From Rubrivivax sp. (GTDB lineage: Bacteria > Pseudomonadota > Gammaproteobacteria > Burkholderiales > Burkholderiaceae_C), in NCBI GenBank assembly GCA_018780805.1, contig JADMJD010000006.1:1-64000 (forward strand): a stretch of DNA of 64,000 nt, in the 5' to 3' direction. Positions 36,360 through 45,363 of the stretch are shown in pieces; position 1 is the first letter of the stretch, and the number at the start of each line of letters is the position of its first letter. A program made the position numbers and the translations under genes. The notes under the pieces are model-generated. The model ran no database searches. It was not told where the DNA came from and saw nothing but the letters and a program-made list of their open reading frames with translations.

Positions 36360-37379
36360 ATGACCGAGCCTTCCCCTTTCTTCTCCGTGATCATCGCCAC
36401 GCGGGACCGTGCTGAACTGTTCGAGGCCGCGATCAGATCGGTGGCGGGCCAGTCCTTCACCGACATGGAAATCGTGGTGGTGAACGATGGCTCGTTGCCT
36501 GAAGCCCTGCCGGCCTATCGGCAGACGCTCGAAGTCTTGCGCAGTGAGCTCGGCACGGACCGGGTGCAAGACCATCTGCTGATCCGCCGTCCCAAGGGCC
36601 ATGGGCAGAGCTACTCGTTGAACGTCGGCGTCGAGCGTGCGCGCGGGCGCTACGTGTGCTTCCTGGACGATGACGACGTCTGGGTAGACCCTGAACACCT
36701 GGTGCGTGCGGCCGCGTCCATCTTGTCGCGGCAAGACGCTGCCGGTGAGGCAGTGGACCTGTACACGAGCAACCAGGAAGCATTCAGGGGCCCGGAACGG
36801 CACCCTGGCCCCATTTGGCTGCAATCGCTCGGCAGCATCTTGCAGGCGAAGGGGCGGCAACCCGGGCAGGACGGTGTCTACACCGTGAGCGTGGAAGAAC
36901 TGCTCCAGGTCGATGGTTTCTGCCACCTCAACTGCCTGGTCGTGCGGCGGGATCTCTGGGCCCGCATCGGTGGCATGGACGAGGGCATCCGCTGGGAGTG
37001 CGACCGTGACGTCGTGCTCCGGCTCATGGATGTTTCCTCCCGCATCCTCCACCGCCCGGCCATCACGTCGCGCCATCACATTCCTGACCCCAAGCAGGGC
37101 ACCAGCATGACCACGTCGCTCGGTGAACTCGAGCGCAGGATGTGGCAAGTGAGGGTGCTGGACAAACTGGCTGTGTTTTGCCGCCGTCCGGATGTCCGGG
37201 CGCACGCCCGCTTGCACAAGGGTTACGCCTACAAGCGGATTGCATTGGTGTTGGCAGCGCAGTCTGACTGGCGGTCTGCGCTGCCTTACGCGCTGCAGGC
37301 GCTGGCTTGTGCGCCTTCCTTCAAGTGGCTGGCCTACGTGGCGTATGCCGCTGCACGCGCAGTGCCGGCCAGACGCTGA
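36360..37379 (+). CDS. Glycosyltransferase family 2
   Basis: GT-A fold enzyme of 339 aa: PFFSVIIATRDRAELFEAAIRSVAGQSFTDMEIVVVNDGS is the donor-binding start and GRYVCFLDDDDVWVDPEHLV (about 98-117) holds the DxD metal-binding motif. The acceptor side includes NCLVVRRDLWARIGGMDEGIRWECDRDVVLRLMD, with the ED-like catalytic acid expected near ECDRD. The C-terminal 70 residues are basic and helical (RRPDVRAHARLHKGYAYKRIALVL). It is a further enzyme for the repeat unit, the only GT2 in the cluster. It follows the deacetylase by 8 nt. Confidence 0.92.
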   Translation: MTEPSPFFSVIIATRDRAELFEAAIRSVAGQSFTDMEIVVVNDGSLPEALPAYRQTLEVLRSELGTDRVQDHLLIRRPKGHGQSYSLNVGVERARGRYVCFLDDDDVWVDPEHLVRAAASILSRQDAAGEAVDLYTSNQEAFRGPERHPGPIWLQSLGSILQAKGRQPGQDGVYTVSVEELLQVDGFCHLNCLVVRRDLWARIGGMDEGIRWECDRDVVLRLMDVSSRILHRPAITSRHHIPDPKQGTSMTTSLGELERRMWQVRVLDKLAVFCRRPDVRAHARLHKGYAYKRIALVLAAQSDWRSALPYALQALACAPSFKWLAYVAYAAARAVPARR

Positions 37380-37427
37380 GCACGCGCCCGTCCGGCTGAA
37401 TCAACTCCTCACCTCAAGCACTCGCCC

Positions 37428-38306
37428 ATGCCGAACCTGAACAAAAACCTGGTGGTTGCACTTGCCCGCCTGACAGCCCGTGCCGTCGGTCAACTCAGCA
37501 AAGATGAGGTCGAGCAAGTGGCGCGGCACATCGGCCATCAAAGGCAGCTGCCCTGTGCCGAGGAGTTTGCGTTCTTCGCCAAGTGCTTGCAAACCGAATA
37601 CTTCGGCATCAGCAATCGCACGGCTGAAAACGGCGAACTCTGGATGATGAAGGCCACTGCACCATTGGCATTCAAGACCGTCTTTGACGTTGGCGCCAAT
37701 GTGGGAAAGTGGACCACCCACTTGCTGGGCCAGCATCCGGCTGCGTCTGTCCATTGTTTCGAGATTGTTCCCACGACGTTTTCTATCCTCTCGGAGAACC
37801 TGAAGGACAAGGCCTCGCAAGTGGTGCTCAACCAGTTTGGGCTGGGCGAAAGTGACGCCGAGATCACGATGCACGTCGATCCAAACAATCTGACCATCTC
37901 GAGCGCCTACGACTTTGGCAGCCAGGATGGCAAGGTGCAGGTGCTATGCAAGATCAGGAGTGCCTCCGACTACTTCAAGACTGCAGGTCTGAAGGGCATT
38001 GATTTTCTGAAAATCGATGTCGAAGGGGCCGAAGCCATGGTGATCCGTGGCTTTCGGGATCAACTCGCTGCGCGCCAGGTTCGTTTGCTGCAGTTTGAAT
38101 ACAACCGGGGCTCGCTGGAGAGTGGCGTGCTGCTGAAGGATTTTTATGCCATGTTGAAGCCTTTGGGCTATCAACTCGGCAAGCTGTATCCCAATGGTGT
38201 CAAGTTCCAGGACTACAGTTGGGAGCATGAGGACTTCATGGGCCCCAACTATGTCGCCTGTCTGCCGGATGATCGAGAGCTCATCAAGCTGATCTCAATC
38301 CGATAA
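37428..38306 (+). CDS. FkbM family methyltransferase
   Basis: SAM-dependent O-methyltransferase of 292 aa. Motif I is TVFDVGANVGKWTTHLLGQHP (about 84-103), followed by VHCFEIVPTTFSILSENL (acidic loop) and the family motif GIDFLKIDVEGAEAMVIRGF (about 188-206). It would methylate a sugar hydroxyl in the exopolysaccharide. It has more neutral codon use than the core operon, and the sulfotransferase follows 22 nt later. The ATG at 37428 is 48 nt after the glycosyltransferase stop, without a strong ribosome site. Confidence 0.9.
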   Translation: MPNLNKNLVVALARLTARAVGQLSKDEVEQVARHIGHQRQLPCAEEFAFFAKCLQTEYFGISNRTAENGELWMMKATAPLAFKTVFDVGANVGKWTTHLLGQHPAASVHCFEIVPTTFSILSENLKDKASQVVLNQFGLGESDAEITMHVDPNNLTISSAYDFGSQDGKVQVLCKIRSASDYFKTAGLKGIDFLKIDVEGAEAMVIRGFRDQLAARQVRLLQFEYNRGSLESGVLLKDFYAMLKPLGYQLGKLYPNGVKFQDYSWEHEDFMGPNYVACLPDDRELIKLISIR

Positions 38307-38328
38307 CACGATCAGCGGTTCCCGCAGC

Positions 38329-39093
38329 ATGGCAATCCTGCGTTCATTCATCCATAACCCCAGGGTACTGCTTCGGCCTCGACATATTCTCCTGCTGAGC
38401 CACATGCGGGCCAACACGAGTTTGTTTGGACAGATTCTGGGCGACCATCCGGAAATCGAGGGCTATTATGAGATGCACATGGGGTACTTCAGCTGGAAAA
38501 GCCTCTGGCGCCAGCGTTTGAATTATTTTTTGTCACACGACGCAAAGCCTGGAAGTAAGTATATCTTTGACAAGATTTTGCACAACGGACACCCTGTGGT
38601 CGACAATGTGTTGAAGCGACATGATGTCAAGTTGATATTCATGCTTCGAGAGCCTGAACAATCTGTCAAGAGCTTGGTGTCACTTTACCGTGTCGAGTTG
38701 CCTCGGAATCCAGAGGCTACGGTCGAAGGCGCTGTTGACTATTACTTGAGTCGTTTGATGGAAATGCAGCGCATGGCACGCCCCGTAGCCGGTCGGTACA
38801 CGTACCTGGACGCCGAGTCCTTGCTGGACCGGCCTGAGCAGGTTTTGGCGAGGCTATCGACACAGCTTGAGCTCGCTAGCCCGTTGTCGTCCAGTTACAC
38901 GCCACGCACGATGTCGGGCAAGAGATTTGCTGGCGATAATTCCGCTCGCCTTGCATCTGGGGCCATAGAGCGTGTCAAGAGCAACTACGAAAGCATAGAG
39001 TTGTCCGAGAGCCAATCCGTGGTGCTTCAAGATGCCTACCATGCTTGCAGACAGGCACTTGTTCAGACATCAATGGGTTTGATGGATGCTTGA
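38329..39093 (+). CDS. Sulfotransferase family protein
   Basis: A 254-aa protein with the sulfotransferase plan: the PAPS-binding loop RHILLLSHMRANTSLFGQILGDHPEIEGYYE (about residues 18-47), then VKLIFMLREPEQSVKSLVSLYR (the 3'-phosphate-binding R-x7-S segment, about 105-123). No signal peptide. It would add sulfate to a sugar of the polymer. The DNA is visibly richer in A/T than its neighbours (many TTG, AAG, TAT codons), which suggests recent acquisition. It is the last gene of the plus-strand block; PAPS-synthesis genes are not in the window. Confidence 0.85.
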   Translation: MAILRSFIHNPRVLLRPRHILLLSHMRANTSLFGQILGDHPEIEGYYEMHMGYFSWKSLWRQRLNYFLSHDAKPGSKYIFDKILHNGHPVVDNVLKRHDVKLIFMLREPEQSVKSLVSLYRVELPRNPEATVEGAVDYYLSRLMEMQRMARPVAGRYTYLDAESLLDRPEQVLARLSTQLELASPLSSSYTPRTMSGKRFAGDNSARLASGAIERVKSNYESIELSESQSVVLQDAYHACRQALVQTSMGLMDA

Positions 39094-39681
39094 CCCCAGC
39101 CGTTGGCTAACCTAGCCGGCGTACTTTGTTTACGCCTAGCTACTTCCCTCGTATCCAGTTCGCTGTTGCACTGTTTGTCGGAATATTACAATACATTAAG
39201 TTCCCTGGAGGCGTGTAGAATTTATTATTTATGCGCGCTCTGTGCCAGTGATTATGGTGCTATTTGACGTTCCTTCAGGCACATCAATGGACGTTATTCA
39301 ACGTATTTTGGGGCCAATGGTTGAATTTCTTCGAGCGCGCCTAAGTTTTTGATCGTTCTCATTGCAGCGCTATCCAGCGCCGCGGCGCCAGCAGCGCCGT
39401 CTCTGCTCAGTACCGCGACAGGGCGCACTCTTGGCTGCTTTGTTCAACCAAGTTAGGTGGCGTCATGAAAAGTCTTGCGTGACCAACGTTGTAACGTGCG
39501 AACATCTGCGTGATGAATGTGCGCTGTGACCGCTTGCAAGTACTTACAGCGATCCCCGATCACTGGATCAATTTTCCTAGGCCGCTGCCGATACAACAGC
39601 TTGCAGCAGGCGTGCTATAGATCCGCTCGACCACGCCATCGGGCATGACTGCGCCCGGATAGAAGACAGAGTAGTTGACCG
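39094..39681. other. 588-nt AT-richer intergenic region, no gene recognised
   Basis: No credible coding frame, RNA gene or intact insertion sequence is visible. The first 250 nt are AT-rich for this genome (for example GAATTTATTATTTATGC), and the rest is mixed, with a 12-nt palindrome GCGCCGCGGCGC at 39377-39388. It must contain the promoter for the gene at 39682. I checked for sigma-54 spacing on the plus strand and found none. Confidence 0.5.
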
Positions 39682-41961
39682 ATGAAACACACCCCTGATG
39701 CGATTTCGCGCCGCCAGTTCGTTGGTGCCACCGTAGCCACCCTGGGAGGCATGGGTCTCAGCGCATGTGGCGGGGGTGGTGCTGCCGCCGTCGACGATGC
39801 GGGCCAGGTTGCAGGCCCGGCCCCGCAGAACCCGGAATCGCCGACACCGCCGCCACCGCCGCCACCCGCGGTGCTCAACCTCAAGCTGCATTCGGCCTCG
39901 ACCGGTGTTTTGCCCTTCGCCGCCACGCTGTTCCCACTGCGGGGTGTGGTCCCTGCCGGCAAGACGCTGGTCATTACTTCAGTGCCTGAACTCGACGCGT
40001 CGGTCTTGTCGCGTTGGCCCGATGGCTCTGCTGCAGTTGTCGTTCTCGCAGGCTCCACCAGTGTGGCGGCTGGCCAGCAGCAATCGCTCGGCCTCGCGTT
40101 GTCTGACACCCCAGTGTCCGTCGCTGCGCTCACGGTCGCAGATGTCAGCCGGGTCGTAAAGTCAGTACATGCAAACTTCGGTGCTGACGGCGTCTGCCAG
40201 ATTGCCGACTTCAGCGCACCGGACGTGGTCTGGTGGGCCAACAGCCAGACCTTGTGCGCCCGGTACCGCGCACCCGCATCGATTCATCCTGCGCTTGAAC
40301 TCGTGATCGACGTCCAGGTGTACCGGGGTGGGCGCGCGCTGGTGGAGATCGTCTGTGAGAACGCCAAGCTCGATCTGACGGGTGCCGGGGCCGTTGCCGC
40401 ACCTGTAGCGGCACGCTACGCAGACGTGGTGGTGGAGGTCAACGGGACTGCCATCACAACGGTCAGTGCTGTCGGTGCAAATCACGGACCGGACCAACAG
40501 TCTGTCAATCGCTACCGCCAAGTGGGCACCCTGCTCGTTGAGCCTGGTGAGCACCGCGCATTCCGTGCTTGGTACGCCAGCACCTGGCTGGGTGGCGATC
40601 CGCTGCTGCTGGCCCACCAAGACACCACTGAACTGCAGTCACATCCGCTTCTCTACAAGTTCGCGCGCCAAAGCACGAACGACCTCAGCGTCTATGAGAA
40701 TGATGTGTATGTGCCTTGGGCAGCCGGCAGGCACCGCAGCACGCGGATGGGTGACACGGGTTTGCACCCTTCCATCGGCCCCCTCACGGCCTGGGACATC
40801 GAGTGGCTGAGGACAGGCGATCCGCGACTGGCTCGTGCCTCGCAGGCGAACACCCTGGCCGTGTTGACATTCAACGTCAGCTTTCGAGACAAGGCCACGG
40901 GATTTGTGCCAACCTTCGCAGCCATTGGCGCGCGCAGCAGCGACAAGAACTGGCCCAAGAGCAACGCAGACGCACCGAACGCGAACGTGTGCGCATGGGA
41001 AGTCGCACACCATCCGGCCCAAGGGTTGGTGGCCTTCCTGACCAGGCCGTCACCGGTCTTCATCGAGATCGCCCAGAAGATCAATTGCTTCAACGGCACG
41101 TGGAGTGAGTCTGACAACCCGGGCTGGGGCAACAAGGCCAACAACCCGGCAGTCGCACCGTTTCCATGGACGTCAGGGATCTTTGGCCATTGGTATCAGA
41201 TCCGTGGCCGCGGTTGGTGCTTCCGCAGCCTTGCACACGCCTGTTTCCTGACGCCGGCGACCGTGCAACCCGGGCACAGAGCAGACCAACAAGCCGCGCT
41301 CGCCAAGAACGTGGAAGCATGGCACCTGTTCAAGGATGAGCCCACCAACACGCTTAACGTCACCTGGCGCTGGTCGCACAACTCGCTTGACGATTACAAC
41401 AAGACAGCAGTTGGTGTCCAGTTTGGTCTTTGGCAGCACCATTACGTCATTCCGGAAATCTGCAAGGTGGCAAAGGCCAGCCTGCTGGACTCCGCCGCTC
41501 AAGCCCGGCTTGATGAACTTGCAGACTGGATTGCGCTGCAGCCCGTTCGATGGGTCAACGAGCAGCCGAATGGCAGCTGGCGTTACGTCGGGTACCAGAC
41601 CCTGATCGCAACTGAGGCTGTCATCCAGACCTCACCAGTCAATCGTCTGCTGTTGACTCAGTTGTCCCACTGGGGCGCGATGAGAGCATGGCAGCACACG
41701 GACGCGCCGCCGACTGTCAGCGGCAGTTGGGTATCCACGGAGAGCGGCATCGAAACCTTGTACTCCCAGTACCCGCAAACCAACCCGGGCGTTGATTCCT
41801 ACACCGCCATCTATTACCTGGCCCTCGTACACGCCGTCGAGCGAGGTGTTCCGGGCGCGAGCCAGGCATGGAACACCGTCCAGACTCAGATCACCAACCT
41901 ACAGAGTTGGATCGACAAATCGAGTGCAGAACCAAGATGGGTGGCGGTCCCTCGCGTCTAG
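39682..41961 (+). CDS. Large Tat-exported lipoprotein-like protein, possible polysaccharide lyase
   Basis: A 759-aa protein with a Tat signal (ISRRQFVGATVATLGGMGLSAC) whose lipobox LSAC suggests lipidation at Cys30. A Pro-rich linker follows (PTPPPPPPP). The next ~150 residues (FAATLFPLRGVVPAGKTLVITSVPELDASVLSRWPDGSAAVVVLAG) resemble the RIFT-barrel start of exo-rhamnogalacturonan-lyase-like proteins. The C-terminal ~400 residues are Trp-rich helices (TAWDIEWLRTGDPRLARASQANTLAVL, WRWSHNSLDDYNKTAVGVQFGLW), consistent with an (alpha/alpha) toroid. I do not recognise it confidently; a lyase or hydrolase acting on the exopolysaccharide in the periplasm is a reasonable guess. It converges on the flippase gene with 4 nt between. 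Confidence 0.75.
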   Translation: MKHTPDAISRRQFVGATVATLGGMGLSACGGGGAAAVDDAGQVAGPAPQNPESPTPPPPPPPAVLNLKLHSASTGVLPFAATLFPLRGVVPAGKTLVITSVPELDASVLSRWPDGSAAVVVLAGSTSVAAGQQQSLGLALSDTPVSVAALTVADVSRVVKSVHANFGADGVCQIADFSAPDVVWWANSQTLCARYRAPASIHPALELVIDVQVYRGGRALVEIVCENAKLDLTGAGAVAAPVAARYADVVVEVNGTAITTVSAVGANHGPDQQSVNRYRQVGTLLVEPGEHRAFRAWYASTWLGGDPLLLAHQDTTELQSHPLLYKFARQSTNDLSVYENDVYVPWAAGRHRSTRMGDTGLHPSIGPLTAWDIEWLRTGDPRLARASQANTLAVLTFNVSFRDKATGFVPTFAAIGARSSDKNWPKSNADAPNANVCAWEVAHHPAQGLVAFLTRPSPVFIEIAQKINCFNGTWSESDNPGWGNKANNPAVAPFPWTSGIFGHWYQIRGRGWCFRSLAHACFLTPATVQPGHRADQQAALAKNVEAWHLFKDEPTNTLNVTWRWSHNSLDDYNKTAVGVQFGLWQHHYVIPEICKVAKASLLDSAAQARLDELADWIALQPVRWVNEQPNGSWRYVGYQTLIATEAVIQTSPVNRLLLTQLSHWGAMRAWQHTDAPPTVSGSWVSTESGIETLYSQYPQTNPGVDSYTAIYYLALVHAVERGVPGASQAWNTVQTQITNLQSWIDKSSAEPRWVAVPRV

Positions 41962-41965
41962 AAAC

Positions 41966-43399
41966 TTAGGGTTTCTTGGCGGATTTTTTGCGAAGCTCAT
42001 CCATGACCGGGTGAGCCAAGTAATGAATGGTGATGACCCAGGTGATTGCTGTCGTCGCTGCCGCGATGCCAAGAACTGCGAGTCCACTAAGCGCGGTCTT
42101 GTCGCAAATCAATGCGACGCTGCCGGACACCGCCGCGCAAGCCAACAACACCCTCAGGCTGGGTGCCTGGCTGGACAGCAACATCCGGGGGCTGAATCCA
42201 AAACATCGCTGCGCCATCGCGCCTGAGGCCAGGGTTACACCGATGTCTGCAACAAAGAAGCAGATCGCAACTTGCACCAGATCGGCCGCCCCCAGTGCCA
42301 CGATGAGCAGCATGCGACCTGCAAGCCCAGAGAAGATGATGAAGGCCGATGCGTATGGGCGCCCTATGGCGTAGAGCGCCGGGTTGACCAGATGGCTGCT
42401 GACTCTGGCAGCCTCGGCGGCGCAGAGCCAAGGTACCAACGGCGACGCCGCCAACCAAGTGCGACCATAGAGCAACTCGATGATCTCGTTGGGGTAGATT
42501 GCAATGAACGCCAGAACCGGCCAAGCAATGACCGTGAGATAAGCCAAGCTCTTGCTGAACAAGTCAATGAACTCTTCGGGCGCCTCGTGGTGTCGGCGGG
42601 CCAGGATCGGCAACGCATTGAAGTTCAACACGGGGCCGATGCCTTGCTGAAGCAGGCCTACGAGGCCATTCGCGCGGCTGAAGAGACCGACTTCATGGGC
42701 TCCGAGCGAGCGGCCGATCGCGAAGTCTGGTAATGCTTGATTGATGGTCGTCATGGCGTTCCCCAAAGTGACCCCCCCGCCGTACGAGATCACCTCACGC
42801 CATCCTCTGAAACGCGGCTGGAACCTGAAACCTTTGGGCTTCACGATCCAGTAGCACACTACGTTGCAGACTAGGTTCGCGACGTTTGCCCAGGCGGGCG
42901 CGGTGGAGCCATAGTCATTCGCAGCAAGACCCAGGCAGGTCGCTGCATACACGGCTGTGCTGGTCAGGTTGACGAAGGCATTGCGACCAGCACTGAGGTT
43001 GCGCACCAGCAATGAAGACAGCACGCTGGCAAAGGGCACCAGCAGGAAGCTGATGATCAGGATGCTCAGCACCACTGCGATCTGGTCTTCCTTGAAGTAG
43101 TTGGCCAGTGCTTGTTTGCCCAGCCACATCGCCGCCGCCAGCACCCAGGAGGTGGTGATCATCAGCCCGAGCACCGAGCCGATCTGTTCGTCCGTCAGTT
43201 CCTTAGAGCGGATCAGGAAGACCCGGCCGCCCCAGTCACGGAAGACAGCGACAAAGTTGATGAAGGCCACGGCAATCGAGAAGACGCCAACTTCCTCGGG
43301 CGTCAGCAACCGGGCCAGCACCAGCGTCACTGCAAACATCACGATGGTGTTTGCATTGCTGAAGATGAAGGTGATCCACATGGATCGGCGGATCTGCAT
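41966..43399 (-). CDS. Polysaccharide flippase, Wzx/WzxC-type
   Basis: A 477-aa inner-membrane protein with about 12-14 hydrophobic segments, for example MWITFIFSNANTIVMFAVTLVLARLLTPEEVGVFSIAVAFINFV, the usual opening of the polysaccharide biosynthesis (MATE/MOP) flippase family. GGGVTLGNAMTTINQALPDFAIGRSLGAHEVGLFSRANGLVGLL is the conserved central part. It flips lipid-linked repeat units to the periplasmic face and is the only flippase in the window, so it should serve the whole cluster. It is the last gene of a minus-strand operon, 33 nt after the GNAT gene. Confidence 0.92.
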   Translation of the reverse strand: MQIRRSMWITFIFSNANTIVMFAVTLVLARLLTPEEVGVFSIAVAFINFVAVFRDWGGRVFLIRSKELTDEQIGSVLGLMITTSWVLAAAMWLGKQALANYFKEDQIAVVLSILIISFLLVPFASVLSSLLVRNLSAGRNAFVNLTSTAVYAATCLGLAANDYGSTAPAWANVANLVCNVVCYWIVKPKGFRFQPRFRGWREVISYGGGVTLGNAMTTINQALPDFAIGRSLGAHEVGLFSRANGLVGLLQQGIGPVLNFNALPILARRHHEAPEEFIDLFSKSLAYLTVIAWPVLAFIAIYPNEIIELLYGRTWLAASPLVPWLCAAEAARVSSHLVNPALYAIGRPYASAFIIFSGLAGRMLLIVALGAADLVQVAICFFVADIGVTLASGAMAQRCFGFSPRMLLSSQAPSLRVLLACAAVSGSVALICDKTALSGLAVLGIAAATTAITWVITIHYLAHPVMDELRKKSAKKP

Positions 43400-43432
43400 G
43401 CCGCTACCCCGCGCGAGATGGTGCTGTGAGCG

Positions 43433-44494
43433 TCACGACGCCAAGGCCCCGAGCTTCTTGACCCAGCCGCCAACCCTGTGCCTGGCAATCTCCGCCATGC
43501 CCAGTGCCGTGCGCGGATTGGCAATCAGCACGCCCCAGCGTTCTCGCCGGTTTGACATCCAGTCGGCCTTGTAGGGTTCGTCACCCATGCCGTAGTCCAC
43601 TTCGGCCACGCCGTCCTGCACCATCACATCTTCAATCAGATGCGCGGTCAGCAAGGAGCCTGCGCTCCACGCTGCAGCGTCTTGTCGGTAGGCCAGCTTG
43701 TAGATGGCGGCCTGCCCCTCGTGAACCAACCAGACTTGGGCGGCCACGGGTTCGCCTGCCATCTTGGCCAGCCCCAGGCGCAGTCGCCCGTGCGATGCGG
43801 CCCAACTCATCATGCGGGGCATGAATGTCGGAAAGGGTTCCGGCTCCTTCCAGCTGGCGGCATAGATGTCGGCGTAGGCTTGGATGCCGGCCGCGAGACC
43901 GGCGCCGCCGGTCACGGTTTCGAGGCGCCCGCCTGCGGCCATAAAACGCTTGCGCTTGCGGTCGACCGTGTTCTTCAATGCACCGGATCGGGACGCCCAG
44001 TACGCAGGCCAATCGCCATTCGACGCCAGGTAGTGGTTGACGAACCTGAAGTACGGCAGGACGCTCAGGCCGCTGGCTTTGGCCGCCTCCAAGAGCGCCG
44101 GATCCTTGGCCATGGACTCCGACCAAGGGCCGAACTGAACGACAGAGAAATCACCCGGGCAGCGCAGCAAGCCCTTGAACAGGCTCGCCCAATCCTGCGC
44201 ATCCGGCGCCGAGACGCCAAGCGCCGGTTCCGCCAGCGGCGTGTAGAAGTTGGCCCATGCGTCGTAGCGGCCGGTCGCGGGATCATGCACGGCCGGAATG
44301 CACAGGCGGAAGCCAGCGCCATCTTGGACAACGAGACAGACAAAACTGTCGGCAGGACGCGCCCCGAAGGTTTCTGCCACCACTTCCAGCCAGCCGGTGG
44401 TGCCAAACACACCAGACCGCCCGTTGGAGTTCAAGAAGGCCCGCAGGTCGCCCGACCAGTTTTCAAGCCCCCTCACGCAGGAGAAGCCGGTCAT
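43433..44494 (-). CDS. GNAT-family acyltransferase (BioF2/FemAB-like)
   Basis: A 353-aa protein with a C-terminal acetyltransferase_6 fold: LETVTGGAGLAAGIQAYADIYAASWKEPEPFPTFMPRMMSWAASHGRLRLGLAKMAGEPVAAQVWLVHEGQAAIYKLAYRQDAAAWSAGSLLTAHLIEDVMVQDGVAEVDYGMGDEPYKADWMSNRRERWGVLI, of which the end resembles the 'xxDYGxGxxxYKxxW' motif of this group. It probably acylates or aminoacylates the polymer or the carrier-bound intermediate made by the neighbouring module. Start (44494) overlaps the hydrolase 1 stop by 4 nt. Confidence 0.82.
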   Translation of the reverse strand: MTGFSCVRGLENWSGDLRAFLNSNGRSGVFGTTGWLEVVAETFGARPADSFVCLVVQDGAGFRLCIPAVHDPATGRYDAWANFYTPLAEPALGVSAPDAQDWASLFKGLLRCPGDFSVVQFGPWSESMAKDPALLEAAKASGLSVLPYFRFVNHYLASNGDWPAYWASRSGALKNTVDRKRKRFMAAGGRLETVTGGAGLAAGIQAYADIYAASWKEPEPFPTFMPRMMSWAASHGRLRLGLAKMAGEPVAAQVWLVHEGQAAIYKLAYRQDAAAWSAGSLLTAHLIEDVMVQDGVAEVDYGMGDEPYKADWMSNRRERWGVLIANPRTALGMAEIARHRVGGWVKKLGALAS

Positions 44495-45363
44495 CCACGG
44501 CCTCGTTCACCGTCGGCAATCTGCTTCAACAGCCGCACCACATCGGCTTCCAGCATGCGTCGGGCCGCAGGCGTTGAAAGCGTGTGATCGGCGTTGGGCA
44601 GCGGAATGAACTGCACGGAGGGCCGTCGCTTGAGCGCCTGCCAAGCGGTGGAGGACGACACCACGTCTGAGAACTCGCGCGCCGTCTGGTCCTTGTCCGA
44701 CAGGTGCACCCAGACCACCCCGGCAAACGTCTTCAGGCCCTCCAGCATGCGCGACCGGAAGTCGGCCCGCTCGCCGGCGCCCCAGCGGCGCAGACCATGG
44801 ATGCCGTCCTGCAGCACTTCCAGTGCGGCACGCCATCGCACGCGCCCGGTCAGCAACTTCTTCCAGAACTCCGATTGCGCCAGCCGTCGCGGATACCAAT
44901 GGCGCAAGTTGGAGCGTGCCAGGCTCTCGGAGCTGCGGATCCAGGGGTTCAGCATCGCCAAGCCGGCAACCCGCGGGTCTTGCGTGTCCGCCATGTAGAT
45001 GGCGCAGGCCGACGCGCCATCGCACAGCCCCCACAGCAGCACCTTGCGCACCGAGGGCGCGTGGGCTTGCAGGCACTGAATCGCGCCTTCTATGTCCGGG
45101 GTCTGGCTGTCAAAGCCAGGCGTCTCTCCGGTGCTGTCGCCCATGCCTCTGGCATCGAAGCGCATGGCAGCGTACCCTGCGCGGGCGACGTGGCGGGCCA
45201 GTTCCACGAACTGGCGATGGGCGCCGACCCGGTACTGAGGCCCTCCCACCACAATGAGCAGGCCGATGTCGGAGGCGGGCCCCGCGGCCGGGGCAGACAC
45301 CACCCCGACCAGGACCTCGCCTTCGCAATCGAACCTGACGGCCTGCTCGGAAAATTCGGTCAT
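44491..45363 (-). CDS. Hydrolase 1, exosortase A system-associated (alpha/beta hydrolase)
   Basis: A 290-aa alpha/beta-hydrolase. The strand-turn segment LLIVVGGPQYRVGAHRQFVELARHVARAGYAAMRFDARGMGDSTGETPGF is typical, as is the region KVLLWGLCDGASACAIYMAD, where the nucleophile elbow reads G-L-C-D-G: the usual Ser position holds Cys or the motif is shifted, a family trait worth noting. The catalytic His may lie in LPNADHTLSTPAARRML. It matches the family hydrolase 1 (TIGR03100). Stop overlaps the GNAT start; start overlaps hydrolase 2. It probably releases or transfers an acyl group in the pathway with the carrier protein. Confidence 0.87.
   Translation of the reverse strand: MTEFSEQAVRFDCEGEVLVGVVSAPAAGPASDIGLLIVVGGPQYRVGAHRQFVELARHVARAGYAAMRFDARGMGDSTGETPGFDSQTPDIEGAIQCLQAHAPSVRKVLLWGLCDGASACAIYMADTQDPRVAGLAMLNPWIRSSESLARSNLRHWYPRRLAQSEFWKKLLTGRVRWRAALEVLQDGIHGLRRWGAGERADFRSRMLEGLKTFAGVVWVHLSDKDQTAREFSDVVSSSTAWQALKRRPSVQFIPLPNADHTLSTPAARRMLEADVVRLLKQIADGERGRG

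Noticed and set aside
39094-39681. Degraded insertion sequence or small RNA gene
   Set aside because: No transposase fragment, terminal inverted repeats or clear promoter-terminator pair was seen; it is reported only as a gene-free region.
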